Shown here piece by piece: positions 1 through 11,522 of a DNA stretch of 64,000 bases (position 1 is its first letter; each line of letters opens with the position of its first letter). This stretch comes from Yersinia thracica. GTDB taxonomy: Bacteria; Pseudomonadota; Gammaproteobacteria; Enterobacterales; Enterobacteriaceae. The notes under the pieces are model-generated. The model was not told the origin of the DNA and did not search any database. It saw only the letters and a list, made by a program, of their open reading frames with translations. The DNA lies in assembly GCF_902170565.1 (NCBI RefSeq), contig NZ_CABHXX010000023.1:25513-89512 (forward strand), given 5' to 3'. The translations under genes and the position numbers were made by a program.

Positions 1-983
1 GGCACTTTCACAGAAACCACGGCAATCAAACCTTCACGGGCATCATCACCGGTGGCACTGATTTTCGCTTTTTTACTGTAGCCTTCTTTATCCATGTAGC
101 TGTTCAGGGTACGGGTCATCGCCGTACGGAACCCCACTAAGTGAGTCCCCCCATCGCGCTGTGGAATGTTGTTGGTGAAGCAGTAAATGTTTTCCTGGAA
201 ACCGTCATTCCACTGCAATGCCACTTCCACACCGATATCGTCTTTCATGGTAGAGAAATAGAACACTTTCGGATGGATCGGGTTTTTGTTTTTGCTCAAA
301 TATTCAACAAACGCTCGAATACCACCTTCATAATGGAAATGGTCTTCTCTATCGTTGCGTTTGTCTTTCAGTTTAATTGAAACCCCGGAGTTCAGGAATG
401 ACAACTCGCGCAGACGTTTAGCCAGGATCTCATACTGGAATTCGGTGTTATTGGTGAAGGTCTGGAAACTCGGCCAGAAACGCACGGTTGTCCCGGTCTG
501 ATCGGTTTCACCCACCACTTTCAGTGGTGCCTGTGGCACACCCATTTTGTAAGTCTGCTCGTGAACTTTACCTTCACGGCGAATCACCAGCTCCAGTTTT
601 TCAGACAAGGCGTTAACAACTGAGACACCCACGCCGTGCAAGCCACCGGAAACTTTATACGAGTTATCGTCAAATTTACCGCCAGCATGCAATACGGTCA
701 TGATGACCTCAGCTGCCGATACCCCTTCCTCGTCATGCATACCGGTTGGGATACCGCGGCCATCATCCTGTACAGAAACCGAGTTATCCGAATGGATGGT
801 GACAATAATTTCTTTGCAGTGACCAGCGAGGGCTTCGTCGATAGCGTTGTCCACAACCTCGAATACCATGTGGTGTAGACCGGTACCGTCATCAGTATCA
901 CCGATATACATGCCCGGACGCTTACGAACTGCATCCAGCCCTTTTAATACCTTGATACTTGAGGAGTCATAAGTATTCGACAT
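1..983 (-). CDS. gyrB: DNA gyrase subunit B, N-terminal part (gene runs off the window)
   Basis: Reading back from the ATG at 983 gives about 327 codons open to the window edge, so the C-terminal TOPRIM and tail regions are missing here. The visible part is the GHKL ATPase and the start of the transducer domain. Glu42 in FEVVDNA is the expected catalytic base, Asp73 in VQDDGRGIP binds the adenine, and the [16 protein letters not shown]-lid motif follows at about 113-125. GyrB drives ATP-dependent negative supercoiling together with GyrA. It is the last gene of the dnaA-dnaN-recF-gyrB cluster, starting 19 bp after recF. Identity is certain from the motifs and the neighbourhood. Confidence 0.98.
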   Translation of the reverse strand, partial: MSNTYDSSSIKVLKGLDAVRKRPGMYIGDTDDGTGLHHMVFEVVDNAIDEALAGHCKEIIVTIHSDNSVSVQDDGRGIPTGMHDEEGVSAAEVIMTVLHAGGKFDDNSYKVSGGLHGVGVSVVNALSEKLELVIRREGKVHEQTYKMGVPQAPLKVVGETDQTGTTVRFWPSFQTFTNNTEFQYEILAKRLRELSFLNSGVSIKLKDKRNDREDHFHYEGGIRAFVEYLSKNKNPIHPKVFYFSTMKDDIGVEVALQWNDGFQENIYCFTNNIPQRDGGTHLVGFRTAMTRTLNSYMDKEGYSKKAKISATGDDAREGLIAVVSVKV

Positions 984-1002
984 CAACGTTTCTCGCTCAT
1001 TT

Positions 1003-2088
1003 TTAATCCTGTGGTTGAACCTCTATTTTGCCATGTTCCACGCGGAACATCTTGCCCTTTTCGCCTACCATGTCGGCCACTTGCTCAGCACTCACTGCGC
1101 TGACAAAAACCTGTGCCTGGGTAGCTTTTAAACGCTCGGCCAATAAACGACGACGGCCGGTGTCTAGTTCGGAAGCAAAATCGTCAAGCAGATACAGGCA
1201 ACGCCGCCCGCTCTGTCGGGTGAGAAACTCACCCTGCGCTAACCGCAATGCGCACATCAGCAATTTCAGCTGACCACGCGAGAGCAAATCTTCTACCGGC
1301 GTACCATCGGCCCGAATGCGAAAATCCGCTTTATGTGGCCCGACGGCGGTATAGGTTAGCGCTCTGTCACGCTCAAACTGGCGTTCCAGCAACTCACCAT
1401 AGTCACTCTCTTTATCCCAGCCGCGCTGGAAAGAGAAACTCAGGGCGAACTCTGGCAGGAACAGCGCGCATGTGGCTGAAATATCTGCCGCAATGGCGTC
1501 ACTGTATGCCGCCCGCCACTCACTAATACGCTCAGCCAGCGGGATAATTTCCTGATCCCAGGCCCGGATTTGCGCATAGCGACTCACCTGGCGCAGCGCG
1601 GCGTTGCGCTGCTTAAGTAATCTTTTCAGATTGCTCCAGGCCATAAAAAAACCGGGTTCATTATGAAAGCAACCCCAGTCTAAAAAGGCACGCCGAAATT
1701 TTGGCCCGCCATTCAATAATGTAAACCCTTCAGGGGTAATCAGTTGCATTGGCAACAATTGCGCCAATTCAGCCACTTTATGACCATCAGTGCCATCAAT
1801 GCGCACCTTGGTATCACCTTGTCGGCTTTTGCTCAGCCCCACGGACGATTCACGCTCATTAGCATCAACCCGACCGTGCAATATAAACTCGGCACATTCG
1901 TGACGAATCACGCGGCCCGCCTGCAAACTACGAAAAGCGCGACCATGACCTAAGGTATAAATCGCCTCCAGCACGCTGGTTTTGCCACTGCCGTTGGGGC
2001 CGACTAAAAAATTAAACCCCGACGCCAGTGCCAAGTCTGCCGATTCGATATTACGAAAATCTTTAATCAGTAAACGCGTCAGAGCCAT
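1003..2088 (-). CDS. recF: DNA replication and repair protein RecF
   Basis: This 361-residue SMC-like ATPase loads RecA at single-strand gaps with RecO and RecR. The Walker A motif GPNGSGKT is at residues 30-37. A signature-like [17 protein letters not shown] stretch is near residue 270 and Walker [13 protein letters not shown] near 300, all typical of RecF, and the length is normal. The ATG at 2088 lies 2 bp after the dnaN stop, so translation is probably coupled within the dnaA-dnaN-recF-gyrB operon. Confidence 0.97.
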   Translation of the reverse strand: MALTRLLIKDFRNIESADLALASGFNFLVGPNGSGKTSVLEAIYTLGHGRAFRSLQAGRVIRHECAEFILHGRVDANERESSVGLSKSRQGDTKVRIDGTDGHKVAELAQLLPMQLITPEGFTLLNGGPKFRRAFLDWGCFHNEPGFFMAWSNLKRLLKQRNAALRQVSRYAQIRAWDQEIIPLAERISEWRAAYSDAIAADISATCALFLPEFALSFSFQRGWDKESDYGELLERQFERDRALTYTAVGPHKADFRIRADGTPVEDLLSRGQLKLLMCALRLAQGEFLTRQSGRRCLYLLDDFASELDTGRRRLLAERLKATQAQVFVSAVSAEQVADMVGEKGKMFRVEHGKIEVQPQD

Positions 2089-2090
2089 GC

Positions 2091-3191
2091 TTACAGACGC
2101 ATTGGCATGACGACGTAGGCCGCCGCCTGACTGGCACCATCTTCAATCTGCACGCTGGAGACCGAGTCGGTTAGTAACAGACTAACATCTTCACACTTGA
2201 GCGCATTCAGCACATCAAGTACATAGCTGACGTTGAAACCGATCTCCATTTCTGCCCCATCGTAGCTAACATCGAGGATCTCTTCCGCTTCTTCCTGTTC
2301 AGGGTTGTTCGCGGTGATTTTAAGCTGATTTTGACTGACATAAAGCCGAACGCCACGAAACTTCTCGTTGGACAAAATCGCCGCGCGAGCAAAGGCTTGT
2401 TTCAGCAAATCACAGCTCGCTTTCAGTGTTTTGTCCGGGTTTTTCGGCAATACACGGCGATAATCAGGGAAACGGCCATCAACCAGCTTGGAGGTGAAAA
2501 TGAAATCACCCACATGGGCGCGGATATTGTTACTGCCAATTTGCAAACGTAATGGCGTGTCGCCACCATCCAGCAACCTGACCAACTCCATCACGCCTTT
2601 ACGCGGCACAATAACCGAATGTGACGGTAATGTCTGGCCAATGGGCATCGCACAAACCGCTAACCGGTGACCGTCGGTTGCGACAGTGCGCAGTTCTTCG
2701 CCCTCAGTCTCAAACAACATGCCGTTCAAGTAATAACGCACATCCTGATGAGCCATCGAGAACTGAGTGGACTCAATCAGACGCTTCAAAGTGGCCTGCG
2801 GTAAAGTGAATTCAACTTCACTCTGCCAGTCATCCAAGTTCGGGAAGTCTGCCGCTGGCAAGGTAGATAGTGAGAAGCGGCTACGGCCAGAGCGCACCAA
2901 TAGGCGGTCACCATCAAGTGCGACTGTAATTTCTGCACCTTCCGGCAAACCACGCCAAATATCAAAAAACTTCCGTGCAGGCACAGTGGTTGCACCCTGC
3001 TCATGAGGCTGAGACAGCGCCACGCGCGCCACCATCTCCATTTCAAGATCGGTACCGGTCAGCAGCAAAGAGCCTTCGGTGACTTGCAGCAACAAGTTAC
3101 CTAAGATTGGCAACGTAGGGCGTCCACCCAGCGGGCTACTGACCTGTTGCAGCGGTTTTAGCAGATGCTCACGTTCAATGATAAATTTCAT
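2091..3191 (-). CDS. dnaN: DNA polymerase III beta sliding clamp
   Basis: This 366-residue protein is the usual length for the ring-shaped processivity clamp, a dimer of three-domain subunits that tethers Pol III to DNA. The N-terminus [18 protein letters not shown] and the C-terminal [10 protein letters not shown], which lines the peptide-binding cleft, are both clearly enterobacterial. It sits between dnaA (4 bp gap) and recF and is probably transcribed from dnaA promoters as well as internal ones. Confidence 0.98.
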   Translation of the reverse strand: MKFIIEREHLLKPLQQVSSPLGGRPTLPILGNLLLQVTEGSLLLTGTDLEMEMVARVALSQPHEQGATTVPARKFFDIWRGLPEGAEITVALDGDRLLVRSGRSRFSLSTLPAADFPNLDDWQSEVEFTLPQATLKRLIESTQFSMAHQDVRYYLNGMLFETEGEELRTVATDGHRLAVCAMPIGQTLPSHSVIVPRKGVMELVRLLDGGDTPLRLQIGSNNIRAHVGDFIFTSKLVDGRFPDYRRVLPKNPDKTLKASCDLLKQAFARAAILSNEKFRGVRLYVSQNQLKITANNPEQEEAEEILDVSYDGAEMEIGFNVSYVLDVLNALKCEDVSLLLTDSVSSVQIEDGASQAAAYVVMPMRL

Positions 3192-3195
3192 AGCG

Positions 3196-4587
3196 CTAGG
3201 AGGATAATGTTCTGATTAAGTTAGAGAAATCTTCTTTGATGTCGTGACTTTCTTCACGCAATTGTTCAATCTTGCGGCAAGCATGCAACACCGTGGTATG
3301 GTCGCGGCCACCAAACGCATCGCCGATTTCAGGCAGGCTGTGGTTGGTTAACTCTTTCGCCAACGCCATCGCCATTTGGCGCGGGCGAGCTACCGAACGG
3401 GAACGCCGTTTGGAGAGTAGGTCAGCGACCTTAATTTTATAATATTCTGCGACAGTTTTTTGAATATTATCAATAGTGACCAGTTTTTCCTGCAATGCCA
3501 GTAAGTCACGCAGAGCTTCACGAACAAAATCAATGGTGATTGCTCGGCCAGTAAAATTGGCATTGGCGATCACACGATTCAATGCCCCTTCCAGCTCACG
3601 CACGTTGGAACGCAGACGCTTGGCAATAAAGAACGCGACCTCACCGGGCAAGCGAATATTATTTTCATCCGCTTTTTTCATCAGAATCGCGACTCGGGTT
3701 TCCAGCTCCGGCGGCTCAATCGCCACCGTTAGGCCCCAGCCAAAACGCGATTTCAAACGATCTTCTACCCCATTGATCTCTTTTGGATAGCGATCTGAGG
3801 TCAGAATGATCTGCTGATTACCTTCCAGCAAAGCATTAAAGGTGTGGAAAAACTCTTCCTGGGAACGCTCTTTATTGGCAAAGAACTGAATATCATCGAT
3901 TAATAACGCATCAACCGAACGATAATAGCGCTTAAATTCCTCTATTGCGTTGTTCTGCAAGGCTTTCACCATATCTTGCACAAAACGCTCTGAATGCATA
4001 TAAACCACTTTAGCATTCGCTTTACGGGCAATAATGCCATTCCCAACAGCATGTAACAGGTGAGTTTTACCCAAACCTGTGCCGCCATAGAGGAATAACG
4101 GGTTATACGCGCCACCCGGATTATCCGCGACCTGGCGTGCCGCTGCGCGGGCCAGTTGGTTAGATTTACCTTCAACGAAATTATCAAATGTGTGTTTCGG
4201 GTTCACATTCGAACGGTAAGAGTGTTCAGGTTGGGCGGGCGAACTGTCCCAACTCGGGCGTACAGGTGCGCTGCGGGTAACCGGAGCAACAGGCGCGCTA
4301 ACGCTGGCTGTAACTGGATGACTGTGTGCTGCTCTTACTGCGGGTTTACTCCCGACTTCAAAACGCAGTAAAGGAACCTCGCTGCCACAGAAATCATTAA
4401 GCAAGCCATTGATATTGTTTAAGTACTTATCACGGACCCAGTCCAGTACAAAACGATTAGGTGCGTAAAGCGCCAGAGTATTGTCACTCAGTTCCGCCTG
4501 TAGGGGGCGTATCCACATACTAAATTCTGTGGCAGGTAACTCATCCTGCAATCGGGCAAGACACTGCTGCCAAAGCGAAAGTGACAC
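3196..4587 (-). CDS. dnaA: Chromosomal replication initiator DnaA
   Basis: DnaA binds DnaA boxes at oriC and unwinds the AT-rich 13-mers. I chose the GTG at 4587 (463 residues, starting MSLSLWQQ) because it matches the known E. coli start and has GGAG about 8 bases upstream; an in-frame GTG at 4599 would add four residues. Domain I (about 1-85) and a proline-rich linker are followed by the AAA+ domain III with Walker A GGTGLGKT at about 168-175 and Walker B LLIDDIQF. Domain IV carries the [18 protein letters not shown]-binding signature near residue 430. A DnaA box upstream at 4840-4848 points to autoregulation. Confidence 0.97.
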   Translation of the reverse strand: MSLSLWQQCLARLQDELPATEFSMWIRPLQAELSDNTLALYAPNRFVLDWVRDKYLNNINGLLNDFCGSEVPLLRFEVGSKPAVRAAHSHPVTASVSAPVAPVTRSAPVRPSWDSSPAQPEHSYRSNVNPKHTFDNFVEGKSNQLARAAARQVADNPGGAYNPLFLYGGTGLGKTHLLHAVGNGIIARKANAKVVYMHSERFVQDMVKALQNNAIEEFKRYYRSVDALLIDDIQFFANKERSQEEFFHTFNALLEGNQQIILTSDRYPKEINGVEDRLKSRFGWGLTVAIEPPELETRVAILMKKADENNIRLPGEVAFFIAKRLRSNVRELEGALNRVIANANFTGRAITIDFVREALRDLLALQEKLVTIDNIQKTVAEYYKIKVADLLSKRRSRSVARPRQMAMALAKELTNHSLPEIGDAFGGRDHTTVLHACRKIEQLREESHDIKEDFSNLIRTLSS

Positions 4588-4839
4588 GGCGGACTCCACT
4601 CGAACAAGATCAATAAAAGAAAGAAATCAGGATTTTTTGTAACTCATCGTTTTTGACACACGCCAATATGGCCTGTAGCAAGCCAAAGTGACATGCGAAC
4701 CGTTTTTCGGTTGTTTTACGACTAACATCCCCCCAAGATCCCGGAGTAGTGATCCCAGAGTAGTGGATGTGATCGGAATGGCGGATCATAGCGCAAAAGG
4801 AGCAATAGATCCTCCCCTTCCTCACAGATTAGATCCTTT

Positions 4840-4848
4840 TTATCCACA
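4840..4848 (-). promoter_or_regulatory. DnaA box in the dnaA promoter region
   Basis: TGTGGATAA on the minus strand is a perfect match to the high-affinity 9-mer. It lies about 255 bp upstream of the dnaA start, consistent with autorepression. Confidence 0.85.
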
Positions 4849-5155
4849 GGCGATAACTTCTGTTGGGAGTGTAACCTGGCGCACAGCTTTTCCTGCCCTT
4901 ATCGTCCGCGATCCCGATGCTTTTCGGAATATACTGGAATGACTTTCCCCTTATCCCAACCCTGATCCTCATTAATCTACAAAGGATCTCACCGCGATCC
5001 TTGCGATTTATCAGGGAGTCCGTATAATCCTCAGCCCTACGTGTGATGCCTGTTCTCTTGATGGCCTTGGCCAAAAAGAAACCAGCGGTGAACACGGACA
5101 GGCTCTTGGTAAACTCCCATACAGAAAACTTCTGTGCGGGCGTGCGCAATGTCAA

Positions 5156-5184
5156 TTGACTCAGGACTGTACAATTATTACAAT
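5156..5184 (+). promoter_or_regulatory. rpmH-rnpA promoter
   Basis: TTGACT (5156-5161), a 17-bp spacer and TACAAT (5179-5184) form a near-consensus sigma-70 promoter about 100 bp upstream of rpmH, suited to high expression of a ribosomal protein. Confidence 0.8.
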
Positions 5185-5276
5185 CCCGCTTCTTTATATG
5201 TTGCGATTGAGGCGTCGGTGTCTTCACTCCGAGCAGCCAAACGCGTTTACTGAATCAGTAATTATTTTAAGTTTAG

Positions 5277-5429
<153 letters not shown>

Positions 5430-5447
5430 TAAAAGCTAACCATCTCA

Positions 5448-5807
5448 ATGGTTAAGCTAGCATTTCCTAGGGAGTTACGTTTGTTAACTCCCAGTCATTT
5501 TACGTTCGTCTTCCAGCAGCCACAACGGGCTGGCACGCCGCAAATCACCATCCTCGGCCGCCTGAACGAGCTGGGGCATCCCCGCATCGGTCTTACCGTC
5601 GCCAAAAAACATGTCAAACGTGCTCATGAACGTAATCGGATAAAGCGCCTAACCCGCGAAAGCTTCCGGCTGCATCAACATACGTTACCGTCTATGGATT
5701 TTGTCGTTTTGGTGAAAAAGGGTGTGGCTGACCTCGATAACCGTGCGTTGACAGAAGCTTTGGAAAAATTATGGCGTCGCCACTGTCGCCAGGCTCCCGC
5801 ATCCTGA
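5448..5807 (+). CDS. rnpA: Ribonuclease P protein component
   Basis: This is the 119-residue basic protein cofactor of RNase P, which helps the catalytic RNA bind the 5' leader of pre-tRNAs. The family signature appears as [20 protein letters not shown] around residues 53-72, which is the RNR motif region. Length matches enterobacterial RnpA. Its 3' end overlaps the yidD start by 37 bp in another frame, an arrangement conserved in enterobacteria. Confidence 0.97.
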   Translation: MVKLAFPRELRLLTPSHFTFVFQQPQRAGTPQITILGRLNELGHPRIGLTVAKKHVKRAHERNRIKRLTRESFRLHQHTLPSMDFVVLVKKGVADLDNRALTEALEKLWRRHCRQAPAS

Positions 5808-6028
5808 TCGGGCTAATCAGGGGCTATCAGCTCGTGATTAGTCCGTTGCTGGGGCCGCGTTGTCGTTTCCATCCGACATGTTCTCATTACGGAATTGAGG
5901 CATTGCGCCGGTTTGGGATGATAAAAGGCAGTTGGTTAACACTGAAACGCGTATTAAAATGCCACCCTTTGAACCCAGGTGGCGATGATCCCGTGCCGCC
6001 GAAACCCGACGATAACAGAGAACACTAA
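5771..6028 (+). CDS. yidD: Membrane protein insertion efficiency factor YidD
   Basis: This 85-residue protein contains the family pattern of conserved cysteines and basic residues: [20 protein letters not shown] followed by [11 protein letters not shown] and KRVLKCHP. YidD has an amphipathic N-terminal helix and is thought to help YidC-dependent insertion at the inner membrane. It starts inside rnpA and ends 2 bp before yidC, so it is probably translationally coupled to both. Confidence 0.95.
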   Translation: MASPLSPGSRILIGLIRGYQLVISPLLGPRCRFHPTCSHYGIEALRRFGMIKGSWLTLKRVLKCHPLNPGGDDPVPPKPDDNREH

Positions 6029-6030
6029 CG

Positions 6031-7671
6031 ATGGATTCGCAACGCAATCTTCTACTCATCGCTCTGCTGTTCGTGTCTTTCATGATCTGGCAAGCCTGGC
6101 AAGTGGATAACAATCCACAACCAGCCGCTCAGACCACGCAACAGACTGCGAATACTGCTACCGGTGATAAAGCAAGCCAGGCCGTGCCAGGCAGTGGTCA
6201 GGGCCAACTGATTACTGTAAAAACTGATGTGCTGTCTCTGACCATTAATACCCGTGGCGGTGACATCGAGCAGGCTAACCTGCTGGCTTACCCGGATGCT
6301 CTGGGTTCAGATAAAACTTTCGAATTACTGGAAACGACTCCGGCGTTCATTTATCAGGCGCAAAGTGGCCTGACAGGTAAAAGCGGCCCGGACAACCCAG
6401 CTAACGGTGAACGTCCACTATTCGAGGTGCCGCAAACCAGCTTTGTATTAGCTGATGGCCAAGACGAACTGCGTATTCCATTGACCTTTACCGGCAAAGA
6501 TGGCTCCGTCTTCACCAAGACGTTTGTGCTGAAACGTAACGATTACGCCATTGGCGTGGATTATCACGTTAAAAACGCCTCTGCTGCCCCGCTGGAGCTG
6601 ACGCTGTTTGGCCAATTAAAGCAAAGCATCAACTTGCCTAAACACCGTGATACCGGCAGCAATAACTTCGCGCTGCATACTTATCGTGGTGCGGCTTACT
6701 CTTCTGATGAAACTAAATATAAAAAATATAGCTTTAGTGATATCGAAGATAAGAGCCTGGACATCACCACCAAAGGCGGTTGGGTTGCTATGTTGCAGCA
6801 GTATTTTGCAACAGCGTGGGTTCCAGTAGCTAACGAAACCAACACTTTCTACTCCGCTGACTTGGGTAACGGTCTGGCCGCCATCGGCTTTAAAGGTGCA
6901 CCCGTCGTCATTCAGCCGGGTGAGCAGAAACAACTGGGTGCTACCTTGTGGGTTGGCCCGGAAATTCAGGACAAAATGGCGGCCATCGCGCCACATCTGG
7001 ACCTGACTGTTGATTATGGTTGGTTATGGTTTATTTCTCAGCCACTGTTCAAACTGTTGAAATTCATCCACAGCTTTGTCGGTAACTGGGGCTTCTCCAT
7101 CATTGTTATTACCTTTATCGTGCGCGGTATCATGTACCCGCTGACTAAAGCGCAATACACCTCGATGGCGAAAATGCGTTTGCTACAGCCTAAACTGGCT
7201 GCCATGCGTGAGCGTATCGGCGACGATAAGCAGCGTATGAGTCAGGAAATGATGGCGTTGTACAAAGCTGAGAAGGTTAACCCACTGGGTGGCTGCTTAC
7301 CGCTGGTCATTCAGATGCCAATCTTCCTGGCGTTGTACTACATGTTGATGAGTTCCGTTGAGTTGCGTCATGCGCCATTCATCTTGTGGATTCACGACTT
7401 GTCAGCACAAGACCCGTACTACATTCTGCCAATTCTGATGGGTATCACCATGTACTTCATTCAGAAGATGTCACCGACTACCGTGACTGACCCGATGCAG
7501 CAGAAGATCATGACCTTCATGCCGGTTATCTTCACTGTATTCTTCCTGTGGTTCCCGGCTGGTCTGGTACTGTACTATATTGTCAGTAACTTGGTGACCA
7601 TCCTACAGCAACAGTTGATTTATCGTGGCTTGGAAAAACGCGGCTTACATAGCCGTGACAAGAAAAAATAA
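6031..7671 (+). CDS. yidC: Membrane protein insertase YidC
   Basis: This 546-residue insertase works alone or with SecYEG. TM1 is at about 5-23, followed by a large periplasmic P1 domain to about residue 345. The conserved five-helix core then begins with [20 protein letters not shown] and contains the conserved arginine in [15 protein letters not shown]. The C-terminus is basic ([11 protein letters not shown]), as expected for ribosome contact. Among its classical substrates is subunit c of ATP synthase, also encoded in this window. A Rho-independent terminator follows at 7698-7730. Confidence 0.98.
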   Translation: MDSQRNLLLIALLFVSFMIWQAWQVDNNPQPAAQTTQQTANTATGDKASQAVPGSGQGQLITVKTDVLSLTINTRGGDIEQANLLAYPDALGSDKTFELLETTPAFIYQAQSGLTGKSGPDNPANGERPLFEVPQTSFVLADGQDELRIPLTFTGKDGSVFTKTFVLKRNDYAIGVDYHVKNASAAPLELTLFGQLKQSINLPKHRDTGSNNFALHTYRGAAYSSDETKYKKYSFSDIEDKSLDITTKGGWVAMLQQYFATAWVPVANETNTFYSADLGNGLAAIGFKGAPVVIQPGEQKQLGATLWVGPEIQDKMAAIAPHLDLTVDYGWLWFISQPLFKLLKFIHSFVGNWGFSIIVITFIVRGIMYPLTKAQYTSMAKMRLLQPKLAAMRERIGDDKQRMSQEMMALYKAEKVNPLGGCLPLVIQMPIFLALYYMLMSSVELRHAPFILWIHDLSAQDPYYILPILMGITMYFIQKMSPTTVTDPMQQKIMTFMPVIFTVFFLWFPAGLVLYYIVSNLVTILQQQLIYRGLEKRGLHSRDKKK

Positions 7672-7697
7672 TCCACAGAGATAGTCACAAGTATTAA

Positions 7698-7730
7698 AGG
7701 GCGGTCAATATGACCGCCTTATTCTTTTTA
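7698..7730 (+). terminator. Rho-independent terminator after yidC
   Basis: GGCGGTCA (7700-7707) pairs with TGACCGCC (7711-7718) across a three-base loop, followed by a T-rich run. Confidence 0.85.
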
Positions 7731-7789
7731 TAGAAGCCTGAACACTTCCAGGCTTGTGCAAAAATAATAAGTTAAAGAGAGATATAACC

Positions 7790-9154
7790 ATGAGCACCAC
7801 TGATACTATCGTGGCACAAGCAACCCCCCCAGGCCGTGGTGGCGTTGGTATTTTACGTGTTTCAGGTCGTGCTGCTACAGCGGTCGCACAGGCGGTTTTA
7901 GGTAAATTACCCAAGCCGCGCTATGCCGACTATCTGTCATTTAAAGATGTAGATGGCAGCACGCTGGATCAAGGTATCGCTCTTTACTTCCCCGGCCCGA
8001 ACTCTTTCACTGGCGAGGACGTGCTGGAACTACAAGGTCACGGTGGCCCGGTTATACTGGATTTACTGTTAAAACGTATTCTAGCTCTGCCAGGGTTGCG
8101 CATTGCCCGCCCGGGTGAGTTCTCTGAGCGCGCATTCTTAAATGACAAACTGGATTTAGCCCAAGCAGAAGCGATTGCCGACTTGATCGACGCCAGTTCA
8201 GAACAAGCTGCACGTTCGGCGGTAAACTCATTACAAGGCGCATTTTCAGTGCGGATCCACAAATTGGTGGAAGCACTTACTCACTTGCGAATCTATGTCG
8301 AAGCTGCGATCGACTTTCCTGATGAGGAAATTGATTTCCTGTCTGATGGAAAAATTGAAGGCCAGTTAAACGGCGTAATGGCAGACCTGGAGCAAGTCCG
8401 CACTGAAGCCCGGCAAGGCAGTTTATTGCGTGAGGGGATGAAAGTGGTTATTGCTGGCCGCCCTAACGCCGGTAAATCCAGTTTACTCAATGCGTTAGCA
8501 GGCCGAGAAGCGGCGATTGTCACTGATATCGCAGGCACTACCCGTGATGTATTGCGGGAACATATTCATATCGATGGGATGCCGTTGCATATCATTGATA
8601 CTGCTGGCCTACGTGAAGCCAGTGACGAAGTTGAACGTATTGGCATCGAACGTGCGTGGAATGAGATAGAACAGGCTGACCGAGTGTTGTTTATGGTTGA
8701 TGGCACCACTACGGATGCCACTGAACCGGCGGCTATCTGGCCAGAGTTTATGGCGCGGTTACCTGCCAGGCTCCCCATCACCGTGGTGCGTAATAAAGCT
8801 GACATTACCGGTGAAACCTTGGGTTTAACCGAAGTGAATGGTCACTCACTTATTCGCTTATCAGCGCGTACCGGTGAAGGTATTGACCTGCTGCGCAACC
8901 ATCTCAAGCAGAGTATGGGCTTTACCAGCAACACAGAAGGTGGTTTCCTGGCGCGCCGCCGCCATTTGCAAGCGCTGGAAACTGCTGCACAGCATTTGGT
9001 ACAGGGTCATGAACAGTTAGTAAGCGCTTACGCCGGTGAACTACTGGCGGAGGAACTGCGTTTAGCGCAACAGTCATTGAGTGAAATTACCGGCGAATTT
9101 AGCTCAGATGACTTACTGGGGCGAATTTTCTCCAGTTTTTGTATCGGAAAATGA
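7790..9154 (+). CDS. mnmE: tRNA-U34 5-carboxymethylaminomethyl modification GTPase MnmE
   Basis: MnmE works with MnmG (encoded at 44.9 kb) to build the cmnm5U34 wobble modification. The ATG at 7790 gives 454 residues starting [12 protein letters not shown], the normal length; an upstream in-frame start is not needed. The N-terminal tetrahydrofolate-binding domain ends near residue 118. The G domain has the P-loop GRPNAGKSS near 226 and DTAG and NKAD motifs. The C-terminal CIGK carries the conserved cysteine. Formerly trmE or thdF. Confidence 0.98.
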   Translation: MSTTDTIVAQATPPGRGGVGILRVSGRAATAVAQAVLGKLPKPRYADYLSFKDVDGSTLDQGIALYFPGPNSFTGEDVLELQGHGGPVILDLLLKRILALPGLRIARPGEFSERAFLNDKLDLAQAEAIADLIDASSEQAARSAVNSLQGAFSVRIHKLVEALTHLRIYVEAAIDFPDEEIDFLSDGKIEGQLNGVMADLEQVRTEARQGSLLREGMKVVIAGRPNAGKSSLLNALAGREAAIVTDIAGTTRDVLREHIHIDGMPLHIIDTAGLREASDEVERIGIERAWNEIEQADRVLFMVDGTTTDATEPAAIWPEFMARLPARLPITVVRNKADITGETLGLTEVNGHSLIRLSARTGEGIDLLRNHLKQSMGFTSNTEGGFLARRRHLQALETAAQHLVQGHEQLVSAYAGELLAEELRLAQQSLSEITGEFSSDDLLGRIFSSFCIGK

Positions 9155-9167
9155 GTGTAATGCCATA

Positions 9168-9212
9168 GAGCGGGAGCAGATTATCACTAATTTTGATAAT
9201 CTGGCTCTATAA
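9168..9212 (+). terminator. Hairpin between mnmE and fabV
   Basis: AGATTATC and GATAATCT pair, extended by GAGC/GCTC-type flanking bases, shortly after the mnmE stop. There is no clean T-run, so it may be a weak terminator or an mRNA 3'-end structure. Confidence 0.45.
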
Positions 9213-9280
9213 GTCCGAACGGTTAGAGTTGAATCGGCGGTCGCTCGAACACTTAACTTTATTCATAAACTGAGGTATCC

Positions 9281-10480
9281 ATGATTATAAAACCACGTGT
9301 ACGCGGCTTTATCTGTGTGACTGCACATCCGACGGGCTGCGAAGCCAACGTCAAAAAGCAAATCGACTATGTCACAGCAGAAGGCACAATCGCTAACGGC
9401 CCAAAACGAGTATTAGTGATTGGTGCGTCAACTGGATACGGGCTGGCAGCCCGCATTACAGCAGCATTTGGTTGTGGTGCCGATACACTGGGCGTTTTCT
9501 TTGAGCGTCCGGGCGAAGAAGGCAAACCGGGAACCTCGGGTTGGTACAACAGCGCCGCGTTCCACAAATTCGCTGAGCAAAAAGGCCTGTACGCAAAAAG
9601 TATCAATGGCGATGCTTTCTCCGATGAGATTAAGCGCCTGACGATTGAAACCATCAAACAAGACTTGGGTCAGGTTGATCAGGTTATCTACAGTTTGGCC
9701 TCGCCACGTCGTACTCACCCGAAAACCGGTCAAGTGTTTAACTCCACACTGAAACCTATCGGGCATGAAGTTAAATTCCGCAGCCTTGATACTGATAAAG
9801 AAGTTATCAAAGAAGCTGTGTTGCAACCGGCAACTCAAGAAGAAATCGACAACACGGTCGCCGTCATGGGTGGCGAAGACTGGCAGATGTGGATTGATGC
9901 GCTGCTGGAAGCGGGCGTGTTGGCTGAAGGCGCACAAACAACCGCTTTCACCTATCTGGGTGAAAAAATCACTCATGATATCTATTGGAATGGCTCTATT
10001 GGCGCGGCCAAGAAGGACTTGGACCAAAAAGTTCTGGCGATCCGCGATAGCCTGGCAGCCCACGGCGGCGGTGATGCCCGAGTTTCTGTGCTGAAAGCAG
10101 TTGTGACTCAGGCCAGCTCTGCGATCCCAATGATGCCACTGTATTTATCACTATTATTCAAAGTGATGAAAGAAAAAGGCACTCATGAGGGCTGTATCGA
10201 GCAGGTTTATGCGCTGTATAAAGACAGCTTGTGTGGCAGTGCGCCGCACCTGGACCAAGATGGCCGCCTACGTGCTGATTACAAAGAACTGGCTCCTGAA
10301 GTACAAAGCCAGGTTAAGCAGTTGTGGGATCAAGTCACCAACGACAATATTGACCAATTGACTGATTTTATCGGCTATAAGACCGAGTTCTTAAATCTGT
10401 TTGGTTTCGCGGTTGACGGTGTGGACTATGAAGCCGATGTTAATCCTGATGTGAAAATCCCTAATCTGATTCAGAGCTAA
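9281..10480 (+). CDS. fabV: Trans-2-enoyl-ACP reductase FabV (NADH)
   Basis: This 399-residue reductase catalyses the last step of each fatty acid elongation cycle. It is the long, single-chain FabV type with low triclosan sensitivity, not FabI. The nucleotide-binding loop [11 protein letters not shown] is at about 45-54. The catalytic Y-x8-K pair falls at Tyr235 and Lys244 within [13 protein letters not shown], with Lys245 adjacent. The C-terminus [10 protein letters not shown] is typical. FabV occurs in Yersinia, Vibrio and Pseudomonas. A hairpin follows at 10487-10515. Confidence 0.97.
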   Translation: MIIKPRVRGFICVTAHPTGCEANVKKQIDYVTAEGTIANGPKRVLVIGASTGYGLAARITAAFGCGADTLGVFFERPGEEGKPGTSGWYNSAAFHKFAEQKGLYAKSINGDAFSDEIKRLTIETIKQDLGQVDQVIYSLASPRRTHPKTGQVFNSTLKPIGHEVKFRSLDTDKEVIKEAVLQPATQEEIDNTVAVMGGEDWQMWIDALLEAGVLAEGAQTTAFTYLGEKITHDIYWNGSIGAAKKDLDQKVLAIRDSLAAHGGGDARVSVLKAVVTQASSAIPMMPLYLSLLFKVMKEKGTHEGCIEQVYALYKDSLCGSAPHLDQDGRLRADYKELAPEVQSQVKQLWDQVTNDNIDQLTDFIGYKTEFLNLFGFAVDGVDYEADVNPDVKIPNLIQS

Positions 10481-10486
10481 TCCAGA

Positions 10487-10515
10487 CAACCCGCTGTGCG
10501 CCGTGCAGCGGGTTG
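10487..10515 (+). terminator. Terminator-like hairpin after fabV
   Basis: CAACCCGCTG pairs with CAGCGGGTTG across a nine-base loop, 7 bp after the fabV stop. The T-run is weak. Confidence 0.65.
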
Positions 10516-10695
10516 ATTATCCACTCATTAACATCTCCTCTCATGATATTCTCCTGATATACCCATATCACTATCCTATATATCGATAATGGATAAGTTA
10601 AGTTTATATTCTTCGTTTACGGATAACTCAATAGCCTGCAACCTTGTGAATAAATTCCTCTTTAGAGTCTGAATTAATATTTATTCCACAGGGAA

Positions 10696-11511
10696 ATGAT
10701 GATGAGAATACGTTCGCTGGCAATATCCTTATTTAGTTTAATTATTTTAACCTCACTGAATGCCCATAGTGAGGAGCAGAAAGTCATTAAGTTAGGATTT
10801 AACCCTAGCCCTTATAAAGAGCAATTTGAGAAAGGCGTAGCGCCTTATCTAATAAGTAAAGGCTACAAGATTGAATATAAAGATTTCAATGATGGAATCC
10901 AGGTCAATAATGCAGTCAGCACCGGTGAAATTGATGGCAACATCATGCAACACCCAGTTTATCTGCAAGCCATAAATGACCGACTACGCATTGATAATAC
11001 AGGAATTGTACAAGTCCCCACGCCCCCGATGGGCCTCTATTCTAATAAGCACAATACAGAAGACAAGCCCAAAGATGGCGCATGGATATCAGTCCCGAAT
11101 CAGCCCTCAAATGAATACCGAGCCGCGCTTTTACTGCAATCTATTGGCTGGATAAAGCTGAAAGAAAAGATTGATCCGGCCACTTTCTCGCAAAAAGACA
11201 TTGCAGAAAATCCGTATCATTTGGTGATTAAAGAAATGGATAATGCACAGCAAGTCAGAGCATTACCTGATGTCGACTATGGTGCTATCCAAGGTAACTT
11301 TGCTGTTTCTAATGGCATAAAACTCACTTCAGCCCTGCAACTTGAAAAACCCACCTCTCAGTTTGTCAATGTGGTGACCGTTGCCGGTAAGAATAAAGAC
11401 GCCGAGTTTGCCAAGGATATTATTGCGGGATATCACTCCCCTGAATTTAAAAAATATATTCTGGATAACGAAAAATATACGGGTTATATGCTGCCTGATT
11501 ATCTAAACTAA
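10696..11511 (+). CDS. MetQ/NlpA-family substrate-binding protein of an ABC importer
   Basis: This 271-residue protein resembles MetQ: KVIKLGFNPSPYKEQFEKGV at the start, a GxxxGNIMQHPVYLQ stretch near residue 75, and a C-terminal LPDYLN. The N-terminus is a signal peptide ending about LNAHS-EEQ with no lipobox cysteine, so it should be a soluble periplasmic protein, whereas most MetQ proteins are lipoproteins. It is followed by an ATPase and a permease in the order binding protein-ATPase-permease, the order of Salmonella sfbABC rather than E. coli metNIQ. The ligand is likely methionine or a related compound, but this is not proven. Three consecutive ATGs leave the exact start open. Confidence 0.85.
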   Translation: MMMRIRSLAISLFSLIILTSLNAHSEEQKVIKLGFNPSPYKEQFEKGVAPYLISKGYKIEYKDFNDGIQVNNAVSTGEIDGNIMQHPVYLQAINDRLRIDNTGIVQVPTPPMGLYSNKHNTEDKPKDGAWISVPNQPSNEYRAALLLQSIGWIKLKEKIDPATFSQKDIAENPYHLVIKEMDNAQQVRALPDVDYGAIQGNFAVSNGIKLTSALQLEKPTSQFVNVVTVAGKNKDAEFAKDIIAGYHSPEFKKYILDNEKYTGYMLPDYLN

Positions 11512-11522
11512 TGGAATAACAG

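Noticed and set aside
4829..5227. A 132-codon minus-strand open frame in the dnaA-rpmH gap
   Set aside because: It spans the rpmH promoter, a DnaA box and Dam sites, and the protein resembles nothing I know.
9428..10063. A 211-codon minus-strand open frame inside fabV
   Set aside because: Shadow of fabV; the composition follows its codon positions.
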